From Mesodorylaimus sp. YZB2_4 (Eukaryota > Nematoda > Enoplea > Dorylaimida > Dorylaimidae), in assembly GCA_030248295.1 (NCBI GenBank), contig JASANH010000626.1, positions 558,001-622,000 on the forward strand: 64,000 bases of DNA. The letters run 5' to 3'. This document shows, piece by piece, positions 60,060 to 64,000 of this stretch. The notes beneath the pieces are model-generated. The model worked only from the letters and a program-made list of their open reading frames with translations, did not search any database and was not told the origin of the DNA. Positions within the stretch are counted from its first letter, which is position 1; each line of letters opens with the position of its first letter. A program made the translations under genes and the position numbers.

Positions 60060-63000
60060 ATCTCGCCTTTTTCTACTCTACCAGGTCGACTTCCTTAAAC
60101 AAAAAGGCACCTTTTTATTACTGATCAGTAACGACTGATCGACCGCGGCCGGGCTGCCTGAGCGTACACGCATCACTTGGTACGAAAGTTGTACAGGCGT
60201 AAAAAACGAGCATTGAAAATTTCGTTGAAGGAATTTCGAGACGCGCCATTGACTTTTTGGGAAGCGGTGACGGTCTCGGCGTGGCGCAACAAAAACTTGA
60301 CACCTCCGTAGTCAACTCAAACCTGGATTCTCCCCAAGGCACGAAAAACAAAAGGCAATAGGTAACACGCCACGACTGCGAACCCGGAGTCAGGTATATT
60401 CGAGAATTCGTTGACAGCGCCTCTTGTCCTCCCGAGGCCACGAACATGGCCCATGTGAAATGTTACCCAATAAAGAAAAACATGCACTGGTTGAAATATT
60501 TTAGAAAATATATGCGCGCCCAAACCGCCATTACCCAGACTGGAATATGGAAACGGGCGACCCGTATTCGAGGTGTCACGGCGAGCGCCCACCGTTAGCA
60601 ATATAAGGATACGTCTGCAATAAAATTCTCATCGAACCAACCTGCACCTAAAAATTTAATGGCGCCTAGGTGCAAAAGAGTTGAAACGAAAAGAAATGCG
60701 GATCAAAATCTAAGCGATCCAAGGTCGACCTAGTCATCTTGGGAATCCAGGTTGCCAACACGAATGGTACACAATCGAAGTACACAACAAGGAGGAAAGT
60801 TGAAAATGAATATCAACCTGAGGAACACTTTACTCTCCTAGATCCTCCTTTTTCATTTTCAGACAAGGCAGCTGGTACAAAAATGAGCCCGCATGACTGA
60901 TTCGAGAATTATCATTTTTTCCAAATTTTGCCTCTAAAACGCAGTCAATTTTTCAAACTGATCTAGGCCGTATATGGAAAACAGTCGCAATGAGTGATGT
61001 GGCTCGGAATCAATGTCACAAAGGTACAGTAGGTAACAAATGGGGACTGCTCTGCTGGTCTTCCACAAACTTACCCACTGAAAACTTTCCAGTCTGCGGA
61101 CTGACTCCGGAAAGTTTCATATGTGCGAGCACCTCCAAATCGCCGAGAGCAGTCAAAGTTCAACGATGGGAATGAGAAATTCAAAATGCGCTTCGCTGCG
61201 CGCCATTTGGGAAATGGAGGACAGGCCCAGGGAATGCAGCGACAGCTCAAGGTCGGACGACGGCTCTTTCACCCAGTCTGCGCCAAACTATGTCCACCAA
61301 GACCCCTTTTGACCGTGCATGGATTGGCAGTAAAGATGCACTAATGGACGGCCCCGTGGCCGTATCTTGTCTCCCATTCGGGTACCAAAATCCGAACGAG
61401 TCAAAAACTTTTTACATTGTGTAATAGCCTCTAAAAGGTGTCCGAAAAGGGGGTCGGGTGGGTGACGCAAAAACTAAACCGCAAGCCTTCGACGACCAAG
61501 TCCAACTTTTCAGCGCGCCCGGTTCTATCGAATCGTAGTAAGCAGAAAATTTTGTGCAAGCCAAAGCGAGAAACATTTTCGTCCACGCTCGGCTCGTCGA
61601 AAAGACGTTTTAGATGGAAGTCGAGTGAGGGCGGGCGATTTTTAGGAGAAAAGTACACAAAAGCAAAGGGCTAGCGGTTACAACCAGCCTCGAAATTACG
61701 CTTCGACCAAACCAAGGCCACGGTCTGGCTCCATTTTACCCACCAGCCGCCACCACCCCTTCAATCGGCTCGTATTATTGCCACACGGACACGGTCGGCG
61801 GGGCGAAGGCGCGCGGCATGGTCGTACAGTAACGACGACAAACTGTCACATTCTGGCCCCGTCCGGTCGCAAGCGGATCAGATTGTGTTTCTATGGTCGG
61901 CTCGATGTAACCATTCTAAACCCGCAGCCATGCCTGTTCTCTATTCGTACTTTCACAAGACTTCTAGGTCGGCGACGAGACCCAAAACCAAGGGCAAATA
62001 GATGGCAAACGCAACCTCGGTCATTGACGTTTCGACGTTCCTCAACTTCCGGCCCAGTGCCGACGATTATTACACCAAAATACCAACACGAATAGCAGGT
62101 GATTGTAAATACATGCGACACGCACCCATCGCTTTCGCATTCCCGGTCTCCAAACATGGAAGAAGGCCCTCTCGACTACGCCTCGCGTGACTCGCCAAGG
62201 TCGAGAAGGTCTAACTTTATACACGAATTCCTTGAGCCCTATCCGCCTGTCTCCTTCCCCACATCCGGACCTAGCAGTGGTCCGGCGCGGTCCACTTTGG
62301 CCATTGATTTCATCGCCAACAAATAAGAAATCGGCGATTGCTGTTTGGCCACCCAATTTCCCATTTTTCACGCCATAGCGCGGCCGACGTGAAAGGGGAA
62401 TGGCGTAAAATAGCTATTAGTCCGAAAATCGGTTCCTTTTTCGAAGTGTGTTAGGCACAACCCTTCTAAGGAGTAGTGCACCAAGGCGACAAACGACGAC
62501 GTTTCTGAAAATGATCTTTCCTCCTTTTTCACTATTTCTGGACCAGCGCCTTGAAAAATGGCACTGGCCTCTGTCCGTCGCTCAGTGTGTAGGAGGATAA
62601 GAATGGGAGTCGTCGTTGGCCAAAAATGCACTCTCTTCTTCTTCATATAAGGTGCATAGGTGCATGACGAGTTTTGTGAGCGTGCCTCTTTCGTTGCCGA
62701 CGGCGTCGCGACCTGGAATTTAGTACAGCCAAGGCGATTCTTCATCTTCGATCGTAGCCAATGGCGCATCGAGCAGGTACTTCGTATACGACACAACCAT
62801 TTTACCTGTCGACCTCTCCCGCCCTCGCCAGTATCAAAAAGTATGCATCGAGATAAAATGTATGTTGACGAGTATCCAGATTCACCTCACTGACCCCCCT
62901 CTCGCTGCCATATCGTGTAATGCCTCGGTTTGCGCGCCAACGGTGATCGAGTTGGAGTTGGAGGGCAGCTATTTTCGTGCCCCCTAGCCGATACTCACTC

Positions 63001-64000
63001 CAATGTACACCACAGACAGTAAATGCATTGTGTGCGTAAAATTGTTGGCTAGTGCGGTCGAGGATAAAAATATTTTCGACTCACCTTGCAGGCAAATTCG
63101 TTTGCGACACTAAAGTTATACGCGGATTAGAAGTTTATTTCGGGAGACGATAAAAAAAGTGAAGCCAATGGATGCGCGTGATGGCGCGCTTAAAAATTGA
63201 GTATACGAATTTTATTTACGTAGTTGAACTGAACAGACTGTCGGCTGGGTGCCTCCTTTGCACTAATGCGAGAAACGACAGTTTTTGCGATTGTGGATGA
63301 GACGAGTTTAGAAACACTCTGCGTGATGGATGGCTCGAATCTGCTAAAATGCATTGTTCTGACTTACTTGATAGAAAAAGTTCCTCAGAGCTCAGCATGA
63401 AAAAGTTTCATTGGCTGAAGGGGATCTTTTTGTGCAAAAAGTGGAGTGTATCTTCATGATCTTTCGATTAATAGTGATAGTCAGAGACCCGCAGACAAAT
63501 CAGGCAGAGTTCCATTTCTTTAACCAAGTCTGAGGCTGTGGATCTTGGCTGTTGCGCAGGAAATTCTTTCAAAGAAGGTAACAGTTTCTTTTTCCGCATT
63601 GAAGAGCAGGCCAGTATATGCATACGTCCTGCTTACGTACCTACTGTACGAGTGCATCAAATTGCCCCAACACTAGCTGTGCGCAAGCTAATCCTCTAAT
63701 CACCAGCGAAATAATGACTGATAGCAGTGTCATTTTAAGGCACAGAAAATACAGTAGTGTCGAGTTTTAATTCACGAGTAAAGCTTCATCTTGCAATTTG
63801 CGCCACGTACTCTGGAAACTGAATGGGTCGCATTCTAGCTTTGATTACCTTGCATTGGTCCCGAGATGCTGCTGGTTGGGTGGACTGAAAGCGGTGCTTC
63901 TGTGATGCGCCAATAGGATCTGAACATCAGACCCATGGCAAGAAAAAGTCATGGCGTCCTGATCAGCCTATTTACCTGCTTGCTGTACTGTAAGTTCAAG
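60060..64000. other. 4-kb region upstream of the scaffold gene, no coding exon accepted
   Basis: A minus-strand donor tgcaag/gtgagtcg near 63084 and a weak acceptor (gtttaag) near 60098 could bound a noncoding first exon and a 3-kb leader intron of the scaffold gene. A perfect palindrome ttactgatcagtaa lies at 60118-60131. Open frames of up to 142 codons lack support. The sequence runs off the window with nothing recognised after 63.1 kb. Confidence 0.4.

Noticed and set aside
1-64000. CRISPR array, prokaryotic operon or viral insertion
   Set aside because: No regularly spaced short repeats, no bacterial gene order and no viral genes were seen. The intron-rich genes make this eukaryotic chromosomal DNA.

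Overview
This is eukaryotic nuclear DNA from a small invertebrate, most likely a nematode or a close ecdysozoan relative. Genes are split by GT-AG introns, many only 50-120 nt long. The gene set points to nematodes: an intact major sperm protein (MSP) gene, a 7TM receptor resembling nematode Srsx chemoreceptors, a gustatory-receptor-like protein and an ODR-2/HOT-type Ly6 protein. RASGEF1, PXMP4 and MFSD13A orthologues, abundant SINEs and multi-kilobase introns look unlike a compact Caenorhabditis genome, so an early-branching or large-genome nematode fits. A tardigrade or other ecdysozoan is not excluded. Exon limits below were read by hand from splice signals, reading phase and family similarity.

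Layout, left to right: SINE (405-824, -); intronless MSP with its own TATA box (1.8-2.3 kb, +); SINE with a perfect 13-bp target duplication (3.2-3.6 kb); single-exon GPCR (3.9-4.9 kb, -); MFSD13A/TMEM180 transporter (7.7-10.8 kb, +); proteasome receptor PSMD4/Rpn10 in 8 exons (11.4-13.4 kb, +); a repeat-rich stretch (13.6-15.8 kb); then three small or medium housekeeping genes, RNASEK (16.3-16.9 kb, +), PXMP4 (17.5-18.4 kb, +) and the SIAH/SINA E3 ligase (18.7-20.4 kb, -). SIAH is divergent from V-ATPase subunit e (21.1-22.2 kb, +). After 4 kb of repeats comes a long RASGEF1-type Ras/Rap exchange factor (26.7-35.8 kb, +), with an uncharacterised gene nested antisense in its first intron (27.1-28.2 kb, -).

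The right half holds a glutamine-rich protein with a Zasp/PDLIM-type ZM motif (37-39.6 kb, -), a gustatory-receptor-like gene with a frame break (41.6-42.8 kb, +), another SINE with a different tRNA-like head (43.5-43.9 kb), an ODR-2-like Ly6/GPI gene built from four exons (45.4-46.9 kb, -), mitochondrial proline dehydrogenase (51.0-54.3 kb, -) and a very long proline-rich scaffold protein with an N-myristoylation motif (55.7-60.1 kb, -). The last 4 kb has no convincing coding sequence and probably contains its 5' leader.

No operon is evident. Functional links are loose: V-ATPase subunit e and RNASEK both act in the vacuolar ATPase, and PSMD4 and SIAH both belong to the ubiquitin-proteasome system. 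The most unusual points are the SINE family with exchangeable heads, an in-frame stop in the PRODH presequence, a copied PRODH 3' end lying inside a decayed SINE, the nested gene, and the C-terminal splicing ambiguity of the scaffold gene.
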